A stretch of 64,000 bases of DNA from Staphylococcus carnosus (GCF_900458435.1 NZ_UHCT01000001.1:1-64000), one strand, 5' to 3'. Counted from the stretch's first letter, positions 23,086 through 33,437 are shown. Numbers and translations: made by a program. Notes: generated by a model not told the origin, from the letters alone.

Positions 23086-23165
23086 ATTTGTCCTTTTTTA
23101 AATACTTAATATAAGTATAACAAACTTACATTTAAATAAATGCTTGAAAAGACCTTATAAACAAC

Positions 23166-23198
23166 TTGCAATGAGAAATAGCGATGAAATGCTATAAT
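23166..23198 (+). promoter_or_regulatory. Likely walRKHI promoter
   Basis: TATAAT at 23193-23198 is preceded by TG one base before it, forming an extended -10 (TGCTATAAT). TTGCAA at 23166-23171 is 21 bases away, too far for a normal -35. The 250-base leader from here to walR shows no other feature I recognise. Confidence 0.5.
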
Positions 23199-23447
23199 AG
23201 ACCCGTATGCATGAGTCTTACTTTAAAGCAATGACATAATCCATTTGTAAGTTACAACCACGTTTTAACCCTTCGATTTCACTACATCCTCTATAGAATT
23301 CTTGTTCAGTTGTCAACAATCCATTTAAATTTGTTCGGAAAATAGAATTGGTACGTTAAAAATGGTAAATTATAGAGTAGATACTTATGTCAAAATTATA
23401 ATAGATTCATGTACGATTATTTAAGATTAGAAATGAGGTTTAGGATT

Positions 23448-24149
23448 ATGGCGAGAAAAGTAGTTGTAGTAGACGATGAAAAACCTATTGCTGATATTCT
23501 AGAATTTAATTTGAAAAAAGAAGGTTACGAGGTCTTTTGTGCTTACGATGGTAATGATGCAATCGACTTAATTTACGAAGAAGAACCAGATATCGTACTT
23601 TTAGATATTATGCTTCCAGGACGTGACGGCATGGAAGTTTGTCGTGAAGTCCGTAAGAAATATGAAATGCCAATCATTATGTTAACAGCAAAAGACTCTG
23701 AAATTGATAAAGTCTTAGGACTTGAATTAGGTGCAGATGACTATGTCACAAAACCATTCAGTACACGTGAATTGATTGCACGTGTAAAAGCTAACTTGCG
23801 TCGTCGTTACACACAACCGGCACAAGAAGCAGATAATGCACCGAATGAAATTACAATTAAAGATATCGTAATTTACCCAGACGCTTATTCTATTAAGAAA
23901 CGCGGTAAAGATATCGAACTAACACACCGTGAATTTGAATTATTCCATTATTTAGCAAATCATATGGGACAAGTAATGACACGTGAACACTTATTACAAA
24001 CTGTTTGGGGTTATGATTACTTCGGCGACGTACGTACAGTCGATGTAACAATCAGACGTTTAAGAGAGAAAATTGAAGATGATCCGTCACACCCAGAATA
24101 CATTGTGACGCGTCGCGGCGTTGGATACTTCCTTCAACAGCACGACTGA
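23448..24149 (+). CDS. walR: Essential response regulator WalR
   Basis: WalR controls cell-wall hydrolase genes such as lytM, atl and ssaA and is essential in staphylococci. The 233-residue protein has a receiver domain with acidic pocket Asp9-Asp10, phospho-acceptor Asp53 in LLDIMLPG and Lys102 in TKPF. An OmpR-type winged helix follows, with [15 protein letters not shown] and [16 protein letters not shown] 23448 is chosen for its GAGG ribosome site and the conserved [11 protein letters not shown] start; in-frame ATG codons further upstream lack one. It leads the walRKHI operon. Confidence 0.97.
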   Translation: MARKVVVVDDEKPIADILEFNLKKEGYEVFCAYDGNDAIDLIYEEEPDIVLLDIMLPGRDGMEVCREVRKKYEMPIIMLTAKDSEIDKVLGLELGADDYVTKPFSTRELIARVKANLRRRYTQPAQEADNAPNEITIKDIVIYPDAYSIKKRGKDIELTHREFELFHYLANHMGQVMTREHLLQTVWGYDYFGDVRTVDVTIRRLREKIEDDPSHPEYIVTRRGVGYFLQQHD

Positions 24150-24160
24150 GGCCATGATTT

Positions 24161-26005
24161 ATGAAATGGCTCAGACAATTTCAATCCCTTCATACTAAGC
24201 TCGTAATTGTTTATGTCTTGTTGATTATTATCGGTATGCAGATTATCGGTTTATATTTTACCAATAACTTAGAACGAGAATTGACACAGACATTTAAAAA
24301 TAATATTTCGCAATATGCGAAACAAATCGAGATTAATATCGAGAAGGTAAAAGAAGAAGATAATTCAGACAATGGACAAAAAGAGATACAAAATTTATTA
24401 AACGAGTATGCCAACCGTCAAGAGATAGAACAAATTAACTATATCGATCGCAATCAAATTATCATTGCGACTTCCAAACAGTCCAGTCAAAGTATTGTAA
24501 ACCAAAAAGCGAATGACACTTCTGTACAAAAAGCATTATCACTCGGTCAGCCTAATGACCATACAATGCTGAAAGACTACGGAAAAGGTAAACAGCGTGT
24601 TTGGGTATACAATCTGCCTGTAAAATCATCTAAAGGCGTTATTGGCGACATTTATATCGAATCAGATATTGATAATGTCTATGACCAATTAAACAACTTT
24701 AACCAAATCTTTATCGTCGGCACAGCAATTTCTTTATTTATCACAGGATTATTAGGTTTCTTCATTGCCCGTACCATTACCAAACCGATTACAGACATGA
24801 GAAACCAAACTGTGGAAATGTCTAAAGGGAATTATACGCAGCGCGTGAAGATTTATGGTAACGATGAAATTGGCGAACTGGCTTTAGCGTTTAATAACTT
24901 ATCTAAGCGTGTACAAGAAGCACAAGCCAATACAGAGAGTGAGAAGCGACGACTTGATTCCGTTATCACCCACATGAGCGATGGTGTCATAGCGACCGAT
25001 CGCCGCGGCCGTATCCGTATCGTGAATGATATGGCACTGAAAATGCTGGGTATGGCTAAAGAAGATGTCATGGGCTACAACATGCTTAGTGTTTTAGATC
25101 TTGAAGATGAGTTTGCTTTAGATGAAATGCAAGAAAACAATAATAGTTTCTTACTCGATATTAATGAAGAAGAAGGTATTATTGCGCGTGTCAGCTTCAG
25201 TACGATTGTACAAGATACTGGCTTTGTGACAGGTTACATTGCAGTGCTGCATGATGTAACGGAACAACAACAAAACGAACGCGATCGTCGTGAATTCGTA
25301 GCAAACGTATCACACGAATTACGTACACCATTAACATCGATGAACAGTTATCTTGAAGCGTTAGAAGAAGGTGCTTGGAAAGATGAAGAAATCGCACCGC
25401 AATTCTTATCTGTTACAAGAGAAGAAACGGTTCGTATGATTCGTCTTGTTAACGACTTGCTGCAATTATCTAAAATGGATAATGCAAATGAAGAAAATGC
25501 TTCAAATCAAGTTACAAAAGAAATCGTGGACTTCAATATGTTCATCAATAAAATTATCAACCGTCATGAAATGGCAGCGAAAGATGTTACATTCGTCCGT
25601 GACATTCCAGAAGAAACCATCTTTACAGAAATTGATCCAGATAAGATGACACAAGTATTCGATAACGTTATTACCAATGCAACGAAATATTCACGCGGCG
25701 ATAAACGCGTAGAGTTTCATGTGAAACCTAATCCGTTATATAACCGCATGACGATTCGTATTAAAGATAACGGTATCGGTATTCCGATTACTAAAGTCGA
25801 TAAGATATTTGATCGTTTCTTCCGTGTAGATAAAGCACGTGCACGTAAGATGGGCGGAACAGGCCTTGGTTTGGCGATTTCAAAAGAAATTGTCGAAGCA
25901 CATAATGGCCGTATTTGGGCAAATAGTGTCGAAGGCCAAGGTACTTCAATCTTCATCACTTTACCGTGTGAAGTCATAGAAGATGGTGATTGGGATGAGG
26001 CATAA
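24161..26005 (+). CDS. walK: Sensor histidine kinase WalK
   Basis: WalK senses cell-wall state and phosphorylates WalR. The 614-residue protein has an N-terminal membrane helix and an extracytoplasmic PAS-like domain (about residues 35-180). A second helix, a HAMP domain (about 205-255) and a cytoplasmic PAS domain (about 265-370) follow. The kinase core carries the H-box [11 protein letters not shown], and an ATPase domain with [14 protein letters not shown] N-box, DNGIGIP and [10 protein letters not shown]. It lies 11 bases after walR and is regulated by WalH and WalI. Confidence 0.97.
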   Translation: MKWLRQFQSLHTKLVIVYVLLIIIGMQIIGLYFTNNLERELTQTFKNNISQYAKQIEINIEKVKEEDNSDNGQKEIQNLLNEYANRQEIEQINYIDRNQIIIATSKQSSQSIVNQKANDTSVQKALSLGQPNDHTMLKDYGKGKQRVWVYNLPVKSSKGVIGDIYIESDIDNVYDQLNNFNQIFIVGTAISLFITGLLGFFIARTITKPITDMRNQTVEMSKGNYTQRVKIYGNDEIGELALAFNNLSKRVQEAQANTESEKRRLDSVITHMSDGVIATDRRGRIRIVNDMALKMLGMAKEDVMGYNMLSVLDLEDEFALDEMQENNNSFLLDINEEEGIIARVSFSTIVQDTGFVTGYIAVLHDVTEQQQNERDRREFVANVSHELRTPLTSMNSYLEALEEGAWKDEEIAPQFLSVTREETVRMIRLVNDLLQLSKMDNANEENASNQVTKEIVDFNMFINKIINRHEMAAKDVTFVRDIPEETIFTEIDPDKMTQVFDNVITNATKYSRGDKRVEFHVKPNPLYNRMTIRIKDNGIGIPITKVDKIFDRFFRVDKARARKMGGTGLGLAISKEIVEAHNGRIWANSVEGQGTSIFITLPCEVIEDGDWDEA

Positions 26006-27329
26006 GGAAGCAGCAAAGTCCGTTATCTTGACACTATTGGTTTTAATGAGTATTGTCTTAACCTATTTAATGTGGAACTTTTCACCAGATTTATCGAATA
26101 TAGAAAGCCAAGACAATAAAAAAGCAAATGATAAAACCATCGGCAAGCCGAATTCGGAAAAAATGGATAATGCCATTTCTCCGTATCAGATTGTTTATAA
26201 TCATGGCGATAAAACAGATGGTGCATTAGAAACACGTAAATTGAATCATGATGTTGCGAAAGTTTTGAAGAACCAAAGAGTAACAGATTCATCTGAAATT
26301 TATCATGACCACAATTTATTTATTCCTGAACTCAGTGATAACTTTGTCGCATTGGATTTTACGTATGACATGCCACTGACAACCTATTTAGGACAAGTCA
26401 TGAACATGGATGCTAAGATTCCGAGTAAATTTAAATTCAGCCGACTCGTAATTGATGCAGATCAAGAAAAGACAGCTGTAATATATGCTATCGGTAATGA
26501 TCGTCATCATGTGATGCGTTTGAATACGTCTATTCCAAGCAGCAAAGTGAAAAAAACTGTGAAATCGATTCAACCAGAGCTCACACCATTCTCTGAAATT
26601 ATTACAGGTAAAGATACCATAGATTCGGCATCTCATATTTTTGCGCCAGAGAAACCGAAACATTTGAAAACATATCGTACGATTTTTAATCATATCAGTG
26701 TAGAAACAATGAATTCGATTCTGTTTAATGATTCGGTTGTTGTGCGCAGTTCTAAGAGCGGTAATACGACGTACAATAACAATACAGGTGTCGCAACGTA
26801 TAATACAAAACGCGAGTTTTATCGCTATACGAACTTATCTGAAGATGAATCTAAATCGAGAGATATGATTGAAACGATTCCAAGTACATTTGACTTTATT
26901 AATAGTCATGGCGGTTTTACAGATGATTTCCGACTGTTCGAAACAGACCCGAAATCTGGAGAGCTGACTTATCAAATGTTCTTGAATGGTATGCCGGTCT
27001 TTAATAAAGATGAACTGAGTACGATTCAAGTGGCTTGGGGCGAAAAAGGTATTTTCAGTTACGCACGTTCTTTATTGAAAACGAATATTACGATTGATAG
27101 CGGTGAAGAGAAGAAAAACTTGCCGGGTGCTGAAGCGATACGTTCTGAATTAGCTAACAATCCTAATCTGGACTTTAAAAAAGTAACGAACATGACAGTT
27201 GGTTATAAAATGCAGGAAAAAGATGATGACGACATCGAAGTACAGCGTACAAGTGAATATGTTCCTGAATGGTACATCCAATATAACGGCAAATGGTATG
27301 TCTACGAGAATGGAGGCTTGCAAGAATGA
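25995..27329 (+). CDS. walH: WalRK regulatory protein WalH (YycH)
   Basis: WalH is a membrane-anchored extracytoplasmic protein that works with WalI to tune WalK; in S. aureus the pair activates it. The 444-residue product has one N-terminal helix (residues 8-28) followed by a large exported domain. ATG 25995 is chosen because GGTGAT (25985-25990) lies just upstream and the resulting length matches the S. aureus protein. The ATG at 25983 is an alternative. It overlaps the end of walK by 11 bases, and its stop overlaps walI. Confidence 0.92.
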   Translation: MRHKEAAKSVILTLLVLMSIVLTYLMWNFSPDLSNIESQDNKKANDKTIGKPNSEKMDNAISPYQIVYNHGDKTDGALETRKLNHDVAKVLKNQRVTDSSEIYHDHNLFIPELSDNFVALDFTYDMPLTTYLGQVMNMDAKIPSKFKFSRLVIDADQEKTAVIYAIGNDRHHVMRLNTSIPSSKVKKTVKSIQPELTPFSEIITGKDTIDSASHIFAPEKPKHLKTYRTIFNHISVETMNSILFNDSVVVRSSKSGNTTYNNNTGVATYNTKREFYRYTNLSEDESKSRDMIETIPSTFDFINSHGGFTDDFRLFETDPKSGELTYQMFLNGMPVFNKDELSTIQVAWGEKGIFSYARSLLKTNITIDSGEEKKNLPGAEAIRSELANNPNLDFKKVTNMTVGYKMQEKDDDDIEVQRTSEYVPEWYIQYNGKWYVYENGGLQE

Positions 27330-28114
27330 ACTGGAAATATGCTAAGACACTCTTTATCTTCGTTTTCATTATCATTAATATAAGCTTAGCCATTATGTAT
27401 GTGAATAAGATCAATAAATCGCATATTAATGACGTAGAAGATACCAATGAAGTCGATTTTAAACAAGAAGAAATTACGATTCCTAAAGAATTGCCGGATG
27501 TACGCGGGATTAAAACACAATTGATTACAGGACGTTCTAAGGACTTCAAAGATTATGCAAAATCGAAATCAGACGTTAAATCAGAAGATGATGGTAATCT
27601 TGCTGTAGGTACCATTAATCCGCCAATCAGTGCGTCTTCAGATCAAGTGACATCGCTAAAAGGCTATATGAAAAATAACGTCTATAAAGGTGAATATTAT
27701 CAACTCTATAACACGAGTGATCATGAAGCGGTATTCGAACAGACTTATCATGGTTTGCCTATCATGAATAATGAAAAAGCGAGATTAAAGTTTAAGATTA
27801 ATAATAACGAAGAGACTAGTAGTTATCGCCAAAGAGCGATTGCAGAAATCGGTCCTTCTAAGGGTGAAAATAACCAAGAGAAACAAGTAGTGAGTGCACG
27901 TAAAGCAATAGAAGCTTTATATTACAACCGTTATTTGAAACGTAATGATGCAGTTACAAGTGTACGCTTAGGTTATTATTCAGTCGTCAAAGAAACCAAT
28001 GTACAAGTTTTCCAAGCTAACTGGGAAATTAAGGTTAATCATGCAGATCAAAAAGGTGATAAAACCTATTATGTAGAAGCAACTTCAAAAAATCCTAAAA
28101 TTATTGTGAGATAA
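27326..28114 (+). CDS. walI: WalRK regulatory protein WalI (YycI)
   Basis: WalI partners WalH in controlling WalK at the membrane. The 262-residue protein begins [14 protein letters not shown], with a single membrane helix, followed by an exported domain. ATG 27326 overlaps the walH stop (ATGA) and has GGAGGC at 27312-27317. A terminator 20 bases after the stop ends the operon here, separating it from walJ. Length equals the S. aureus protein. Confidence 0.93.
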   Translation: MNWKYAKTLFIFVFIIINISLAIMYVNKINKSHINDVEDTNEVDFKQEEITIPKELPDVRGIKTQLITGRSKDFKDYAKSKSDVKSEDDGNLAVGTINPPISASSDQVTSLKGYMKNNVYKGEYYQLYNTSDHEAVFEQTYHGLPIMNNEKARLKFKINNNEETSSYRQRAIAEIGPSKGENNQEKQVVSARKAIEALYYNRYLKRNDAVTSVRLGYYSVVKETNVQVFQANWEIKVNHADQKGDKTYYVEATSKNPKIIVR

Positions 28115-28134
28115 CAGGAGTTGATTCTATTTCT

Positions 28135-28164
28135 AAGCGCATCCTTTCAAGGGTGCGCTTTTTG
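28135..28164 (+). terminator. Terminator after walI
   Basis: AGCGCATCC pairs with GGGTGCGCT (one G-T pair) around TTTCAA and is followed by TTTTG. It splits walRKHI from walJ. Confidence 0.87.
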
Positions 28165-28223
28165 TGTAGCTTGATTTAAAGATTTTCTTTAACTACAAGG
28201 TGGGAAGTAAGGACGAAAAGGTG

Positions 28224-28328
28224 TATAATTGTAGGGTGAAATTTCGTATTTAAGTCATACGGCAGTGTACGGTCACTCAAGCGGCAATATGACCGATAGA
28301 TAAGTTGATAGAATAAGCCGTATTTTTA
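28224..28328 (+). promoter_or_regulatory. walJ promoter and structured leader
   Basis: TATAAT lies at 28224-28229 with no good -35 box. Downstream, ATACGGC (28257-28263) pairs with GCCGTAT (28317-28323), which is followed by TTTT. Inside it, CGGTCA (28270-28275) pairs with TGACCG (28290-28295). The leader could therefore fold into a closed two-stem structure with a terminator-like 3' edge. No riboswitch class is recognised. The remaining 100 bases before walJ show nothing further. Confidence 0.45.
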
Positions 28329-28440
28329 ACAAAATGCTGTATCTTTGCGATAATAGTACTAATGACCTCATTTATTAATGAACGATATATAAAATCGAAA
28401 TATAGAAATGCTAATTTGAAAACTAGAAAGGGTGAATCGC

Positions 28441-29232
28441 TTGATACGTATGAGCGTACTTGCGAGTGGCAGTACAGGCAATGCCACTTATGTTGAAAGT
28501 GATAAAGGAAGCCTGCTCGTTGATGTCGGTTTAACTGGCAAGAAGATGGAAGAGCTCTTTGGCAAGATTGATAGAAATATTGAAGATTTAAATGGTATTC
28601 TTGTGACGCATGAACATGTGGATCACATTAAAGGACTTGGCGTATTAGCCCGTAAATATAAGTTGCCTATTTATGCGAATGAAAAGACATGGAAAGCGAT
28701 TGAAAAGAAAGATAGTAAGATTCCGATGGATCAAAAGTTTATCTTTAATCCTTATGAAACACATTCACTTGGTGGATTTGATATTGAATCGTTTAATGTC
28801 TCACATGATGCGATTGATCCGCAATTCTATATCTTCCATAATGATTATAAGAAATTTACGATGATTACAGATACAGGTTATGTATCAGATCGTATGAAAG
28901 GTATGATTCGCGGCAGTGATGCATTTATGTTCGAAAGTAATCATGATGTGGATATGTTGCGTATGTGCCGTTATCCATGGAAAACAAAACAACGTATCTT
29001 AGGCGATATGGGACATGTGTCAAATGAAGATGCGGCGATGGCGATGTGTGATGTCATTACGGGCAGTACGAAACGTATTTATCTTTCTCACTTGTCTCGT
29101 GACAACAATATGAAAGACTTGGCACGTATGAGTGTGGGACAGGTCTTGAATCAACATGATATTGATACGGATAAAGAAGTGTTGTTGTGTGATACGGATA
29201 AGGCTGAACCAACACCGATTTATACGATTTAG
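28441..29232 (+). CDS. walJ: Metallo-beta-lactamase-fold nuclease WalJ (YycJ)
   Basis: WalJ is a metal-dependent exonuclease of the beta-lactamase fold, linked in Bacillus to mismatch repair and encoded with walRK. The 263-residue protein carries [11 protein letters not shown] (metal ligands), NVSHDA, the TDTGY block and [12 protein letters not shown] 28441 is chosen because AAAGGGTGA ends five bases before it; the in-frame GTG at 28432, giving MNRLIRM, touches the ribosome site but matches the start often used for S. aureus. It is separated from walI by a terminator, so it may be expressed on its own. Confidence 0.93.
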   Translation: MIRMSVLASGSTGNATYVESDKGSLLVDVGLTGKKMEELFGKIDRNIEDLNGILVTHEHVDHIKGLGVLARKYKLPIYANEKTWKAIEKKDSKIPMDQKFIFNPYETHSLGGFDIESFNVSHDAIDPQFYIFHNDYKKFTMITDTGYVSDRMKGMIRGSDAFMFESNHDVDMLRMCRYPWKTKQRILGDMGHVSNEDAAMAMCDVITGSTKRIYLSHLSRDNNMKDLARMSVGQVLNQHDIDTDKEVLLCDTDKAEPTPIYTI

Positions 29233-29252
29233 ATGATATAAGTTTATGAAGT

Positions 29253-29286
29253 GACTTCTGGATATGACATCCGGGAGTCTTTTTTT
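29253..29286 (+). terminator. Terminator of walJ
   Basis: GACTTCTGGAT pairs with ATCCGGGAGTC (two G-T pairs) around five bases, followed by seven T residues. Confidence 0.88.
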
Positions 29287-29371
29287 GTGGGAAAATTGAG
29301 GGAGTGGGTGAAAGATGAGCGATGGGACGTGTTATAATTTGGGGGAGCGGGGAAGCGGATAAGGAGGGGAG

Positions 29372-29636
29372 TTATGCACAATTTTGTGTAAAGAAAGCGC
29401 CTAACTGTGAATAACTATGTAAGACTCACCTTAAAGTTATGCACAAAAAGAGGATAAGTTACTCACATTTGTGCACAATCCACAAAGAAATACCCACATT
29501 ATCAACAGAGTTATCCACATATCTACAGGTTAATCACACAATTGAGGATAAAATTCAGGAAAAGTACACTGAATTTATATACATAACTGATTTATTAAGA
29601 CAGAAGTGTGTGAATAAGTGAATAACTTGTGGATAA
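29372..29636. promoter_or_regulatory. DnaA-box cluster upstream of rlmH
   Basis: Within 265 bases lie TTATGCACA (29372-29380), its relatives at 29437-29445 and 29511-29519 (the last a perfect TTATCCACA), and TTATCAACA at 29499-29507. In the opposite direction lie boxes at 29406-29414, 29609-29617, 29617-29625 (one mismatch) and 29628-29636 (perfect). Density rivals that of the origin at 1464-1543. The last box ends 33 bases before the rlmH ATG, so DnaA could regulate rlmH or be titrated here. Confidence 0.8.
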
Positions 29637-29669
29637 CTAGAATAACTTCTGAATATTTGGAGGATTCAA

Positions 29670-30149
29670 ATGAAAATTACAATTTTAGCTGTTGGTAAGT
29701 TAAAAGAAAAATACTGGAAACAAGCGATAGCAGAATATCAAAAACGTTTAGGTGCATATACTAAGATTGAAATTATTGAGGTACCTGATGAAAAAGCACC
29801 AGAAAATATGAGTGATAAAGAAGTAGAGCAAGTTAAAGAAAAAGAAGGACAACGCCTGTTAGCAAAAATTAAACCTCAATCCACAGTTATTACATTAGAG
29901 ATACAAGGCAATATGTTAACTTCTGAAGGATTGGCAAAAAACTTGCAGCAACGTATGGTGCAGGGACAAAGTGATTTTACTTTCGTTATTGGAGGATCAA
30001 ATGGCTTACATCAAGATGTCTTAGACAGAAGCAACTATGCTCTCTCATTCAGCAAGATGACTTTTCCACATCAAATGATGCGTGTGATATTGCTGGAACA
30101 GGTATATAGAGCATTTAAGATAATGCGTGGAGAAGCATATCACAAATGA
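29670..30149 (+). CDS. rlmH: 23S rRNA pseudouridine-1915 N3-methyltransferase RlmH (OrfX)
   Basis: RlmH is a SPOUT-fold enzyme that methylates pseudouridine 1915 of 23S rRNA in assembled ribosomes, using S-adenosylmethionine. The 159-residue protein contains the cofactor knot with FVIGGSNGL and [25 protein letters not shown] precedes ATG 29670. In staphylococci its last codons form the SCC insertion site, and here that end is intact. It marks the boundary between conserved and accessory DNA in this window. Confidence 0.98.
   Translation: MKITILAVGKLKEKYWKQAIAEYQKRLGAYTKIEIIEVPDEKAPENMSDKEVEQVKEKEGQRLLAKIKPQSTVITLEIQGNMLTSEGLAKNLQQRMVQGQSDFTFVIGGSNGLHQDVLDRSNYALSFSKMTFPHQMMRVILLEQVYRAFKIMRGEAYHK
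30132..30149 (+). other. Empty SCC attachment site (attB) in the rlmH 3' end
   Basis: GAAGCATATCACAAATGA matches the known staphylococcal SCC core (GAAGCATATCATAAATGA in S. aureus) with one change. No second copy and no ccr genes were seen downstream, so no SCC element is present here. Confidence 0.85.
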
Positions 30150-30722
30150 CGACACTATTTTATAATAATCAGCCATTAAGAGAAATTAATTGTTCTTATT
30201 GATTGATTAGTTATTAATATTAAAACTTTTTAAGTCTCTTACTAATGCAATTTCACTGAGTTGTTTAGTTGTTCCACAGTTATTCATTGTATAGAGACTA
30301 GAATTATGATTTTAATATTTATATCGTCAATTGTATCTTCAAATATAAATTTCGCTGTTCTTCTTTAATGTTTCTCCATTTAGATTTAATGAAAATTTGA
30401 ATGAAATAATCCACAATTTATAAATATAAAATGAAATTTGGCTAGAAAGTTGCTGAATTTACTTCTTCATAGAAAATGATAGATCGATGTAGTTTCAGGT
30501 TATTATTTTTGACAGATTTACGATGCATATTTTCATCCATGCGAAATAAATATCATTATACATTTCTTTTAATTCATTTAATCGCTCTGCAACGCGATTA
30601 ATCTGTCGTTTTTCTGTATTAATGATAATTGTAAAATCATATCTGTAAATATGAATAAATTAAGTAATATAATAATTCTATAATTCAGATAAAATTAAAG
30701 GAAGTTTATGAGGTGAATGTAA
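30150..30722. other. Gene-free stretch after rlmH with a possible coding relic
   Basis: No intact gene is visible in these 573 AT-rich bases. On the minus strand, 30655 down to 30495 stays open for about 50 codons. It encodes a plausible helical segment (INTEKRQINRVAERLNELKE) that may continue after a frameshift. I cannot assign a family; it could be the tail of a lost gene. Confidence 0.4.
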
Positions 30723-31451
30723 ATGACTAAATATTGGTTAATTTCTGCAAATCATAATAAATATAATCATGAAGCAGCATTTCAAAAATGGGGATTTATT
30801 GATTGGAAGCAAGGTAACTATTCATATAAAGTGAATGATATCGTTTATATATATGCTACTTCTCCTTTTCAAAATATTAGATATAAGACGCAAGTTGTAG
30901 AAGTGGATAAAACATTGAATAATATAGTAGATGACTCTCAATTTTGGAAAGATAGAGATAAATATGAAGAATCATTAGAAGGACGATTTATTAGATTAAA
31001 ATTATTAGAAAAATTTGAAACTGAAAAAATGCATTTGAAAAATTTACTGAAAAATGGTTTAAATGGTGCTCCTCAAGGTCCGCAACGGTTATCAGAAAAA
31101 CTTAAATCTTATCTTCTAGAATCAGAAATCCATTATGTACTTTATCCGGAAATTATAAAAGATGAAGAATTGTATGAAGGAATAAAAAAACAAGTAATTG
31201 TAAACAAATATGAAAGAAACCCTAAAGCACGTCAAATCTGCGTGAATTATTATGGATATAATTGTAAGGTATGTGATTTGAATTTTGAAAAAGAGTATGG
31301 CGAAATTGGAAAGAATTTCATTCATGTACACCATATTGTTCCTCTATCAAAAATAGACGAACAATATAAAATAGATCCAATTAAAGATTTAAGACCAGTT
31401 TGTCCAAATTGTCATGCGATGATACACAGAGGATTAGAAGTGGATTTTTAA
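30723..31451 (+). CDS. EVE-like/HNH nuclease, probable type IV restriction enzyme
   Basis: The 242-residue protein starts with an EVE-like domain (MTKYWLISANHNKY to about residue 115). This fold reads modified bases in DNA or RNA. A C-terminal HNH nuclease follows, with zinc pairs Cys181/Cys184 and Cys227/Cys230, and the catalytic block HVHHIVPL (His203, His204) and CPNCHAMIH. EVE-HNH proteins such as VcaM4I are known to cut modified-cytosine DNA, so a role against phages with modified genomes is likely. AGGTGAATGTAA precedes the ATG. It lies alone at the rlmH hotspot with no methyltransferase. Confidence 0.8.
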   Translation: MTKYWLISANHNKYNHEAAFQKWGFIDWKQGNYSYKVNDIVYIYATSPFQNIRYKTQVVEVDKTLNNIVDDSQFWKDRDKYEESLEGRFIRLKLLEKFETEKMHLKNLLKNGLNGAPQGPQRLSEKLKSYLLESEIHYVLYPEIIKDEELYEGIKKQVIVNKYERNPKARQICVNYYGYNCKVCDLNFEKEYGEIGKNFIHVHHIVPLSKIDEQYKIDPIKDLRPVCPNCHAMIHRGLEVDF

Positions 31452-31466
31452 AGTAAGCATTTTTAA

Positions 31467-31675
31467 TTAAGCATATTTCAATTTCATAAACGTTAATACA
31501 CTGGTCAAGACAATTAATCGTTTCTCTGATATTATCGTGTGTTGTTAATGTCTTCATCGTACATAAACGGATAACAAGTTAATTATTTAATACTGTTGTA
31601 TATGTAATCGCGTAATCAAAATCTGTAATTTTTTGAACAATCTCCATACTACTGAACTACTGAGATGATTAAGTG
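31467..31675 (-). pseudogene. Decayed 3' end of a SadA-like decarboxylase gene
   Basis: This stretch aligns along its length with 35760-35955, the 3' end of the intact decarboxylase gene on the same strand. The stop region, the CGTACATAAACG block and the ATTATTTAATACTG block are shared. The copy has many substitutions and small indels, so it cannot encode the domain. The likeness fades near 31675. It is a relic of a second decarboxylase gene or of a duplication. Bases 31676-31916 beyond it show no gene I can support. Confidence 0.8.
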
Positions 31676-31916
31676 TAAAAATTTCGATAAATTTAAAAGT
31701 ACTCATTTAAGAGAGAGTACTGAGTTAGAAAGATTCACCTTTTTTAGAAAAATAATTGATAGAGATAAACTTATAATAAGTGATACGCTATTTCGCTTTA
31801 ACTATCTCAAAAGAGTAAGATTCCATTTTTATTATTTACCAATGCCAAAAATAGGAGTAGAATATTTAAGTTATACAATTTATTTGAGTATTTAAAATTA
31901 GTGGGGAGTCTTTATT

Positions 31917-33437
31917 ATGGATTTTTGGTTAACAAAAAAAGGGCGTGTACTAGAAATTATGGTACTTGCCTTCATTACTGTGTTTGGCATTGGTTCCCAA
32001 TATTTTTCAAATTTAGCATATAGTTTAAATCAAGGTATACTTCAAACTTCATTTGGTATCGGCTCTCAATATCTTATTATTCCATCAGTTATAGGCAATT
32101 TTGCATTTGCTCTCGGTGTTCCTCTTGGCCATACACTTACTCACAAATTCGGCTTTAAACGTAATTATTTATTTTTCGTTTTTTTATTTTTGATTGGATC
32201 TATTATAGGTTTGTTTTCTTTCGATTTAGTTGTTTTATCCATCGCTAAAGCTATACAAGGTTTTAGTACTGGAGTGTTATTCTTTACACTATTACCTAAA
32301 TTATTCATCAATTTTCCAAGAAGATATCGCAATGTTTTCTTGTTTATGGTCATTGTCGGTTTATTTGGGGCTAACGCTTTAGGTGGTTTATCCGGCAGCT
32401 TGTCACTAGAATTAGATAAATGGCAATGGGTGTTTATTATTAACATTATTTCAGCAGTGTTATGTTTAATCATCGGTTATTTTTTATTAACAAAAGAAGA
32501 ACACCACCAAACTTCTGACATTCATATTAGTAAAATAATGATTACGACACTTATCTTAGGTACCTTAGTATTACTTCTTCCTATGTCAGTCTTAACACAA
32601 AAAGGTTGGAGTTCACTATGGGTGTGGCCGTTATTGCTTTTATCATTACTATTGATTGTCAACTTTGTTCTTTCTAATAAAGCAGCTGAACATCCAGTAG
32701 TACACTTTAAATCATTATTGACCAAGAAACCCCTTGTCGGTGCAGTAATGGCAATTTCTTCGCACCTCACTTTATTAGCAGGAATTGCTGGTATTAATGT
32801 TTATATTTTACGTATTTTGAAACTACCTTTTTCAATCTCACTAAGATTTTATAGCTGTTTTTTCATTGGAGTTATTATTACAGGACTTTTGAAAATGTTC
32901 TTCTATAGCGCAGTTGGTGCTGGATTCTTAGGTGTTCTAGGATCAACAGCATTGTTATATGTGAGTGTGCATTGGATTATCTTAGAAAATACAGTCAATA
33001 TTCCGCTTCTTTATTTCCAAGGTTTCTTGTTAGGTTTTGGCGCAAGTATGACTTTAGTAAGCGGAGCTATGGCAACGCTATTAGATGGTGATTTATTAAA
33101 AGCCTCTCAGCGCTCGCAAACAATGCATACATTGCGTAATTATAGTGCAGCTATGTTAGTTCCTATCATTGCATATATGATGAAAAATAATATCCAAAAA
33201 GGAACGCAATCCTTGTATGGTGATGAGATTACTAATCCTTTAATCTATATGAAGAAAATGCAAGATATAGCCATCAATGCGGATCATAAAGTATTTTTCT
33301 TAATGATTATTTTTAATATTACGATGCTCGTTTCTTCTATTATCCAAATGATTTTAGGAAAAGGCAGACGAATTACGCCAGCAAAATCTCCTAAGGATGT
33401 TAAGTTGCACTTAGGAAATCAATCAGCACAGCAGTAA
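31917..33437 (+). CDS. MFS transporter, DHA2/QacA-like
   Basis: A 506-residue membrane protein with about 14 helices, the size and topology of proton-driven drug exporters of the DHA2 group (EmrB/QacA/LmrB). The family's helix-2/3 loop region is present (GVPLGHTLTHKFGFKRNYL), and the rest is typical hydrophobic repeats. GGGGAG lies nine bases before ATG 31917. No regulator or substrate-specific enzyme is adjacent, so the substrate is unknown. It converges on a second MFS gene across a double hairpin. The gene lies right after the decarboxylase relic. Confidence 0.8.
   Translation: MDFWLTKKGRVLEIMVLAFITVFGIGSQYFSNLAYSLNQGILQTSFGIGSQYLIIPSVIGNFAFALGVPLGHTLTHKFGFKRNYLFFVFLFLIGSIIGLFSFDLVVLSIAKAIQGFSTGVLFFTLLPKLFINFPRRYRNVFLFMVIVGLFGANALGGLSGSLSLELDKWQWVFIINIISAVLCLIIGYFLLTKEEHHQTSDIHISKIMITTLILGTLVLLLPMSVLTQKGWSSLWVWPLLLLSLLLIVNFVLSNKAAEHPVVHFKSLLTKKPLVGAVMAISSHLTLLAGIAGINVYILRILKLPFSISLRFYSCFFIGVIITGLLKMFFYSAVGAGFLGVLGSTALLYVSVHWIILENTVNIPLLYFQGFLLGFGASMTLVSGAMATLLDGDLLKASQRSQTMHTLRNYSAAMLVPIIAYMMKNNIQKGTQSLYGDEITNPLIYMKKMQDIAINADHKVFFLMIIFNITMLVSSIIQMILGKGRRITPAKSPKDVKLHLGNQSAQQ

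Noticed and set aside
29439..29621. A 60-residue frame inside the DnaA-box cluster
   Set aside because: No ribosome site. Its sequence is only the translation of the repeated box motifs.
31665..31895. A 76-residue frame before the MFS gene at 31917
   Set aside because: No ribosome site, it overlaps the end of the decarboxylase relic, and its composition is typical of AT-rich non-coding DNA.
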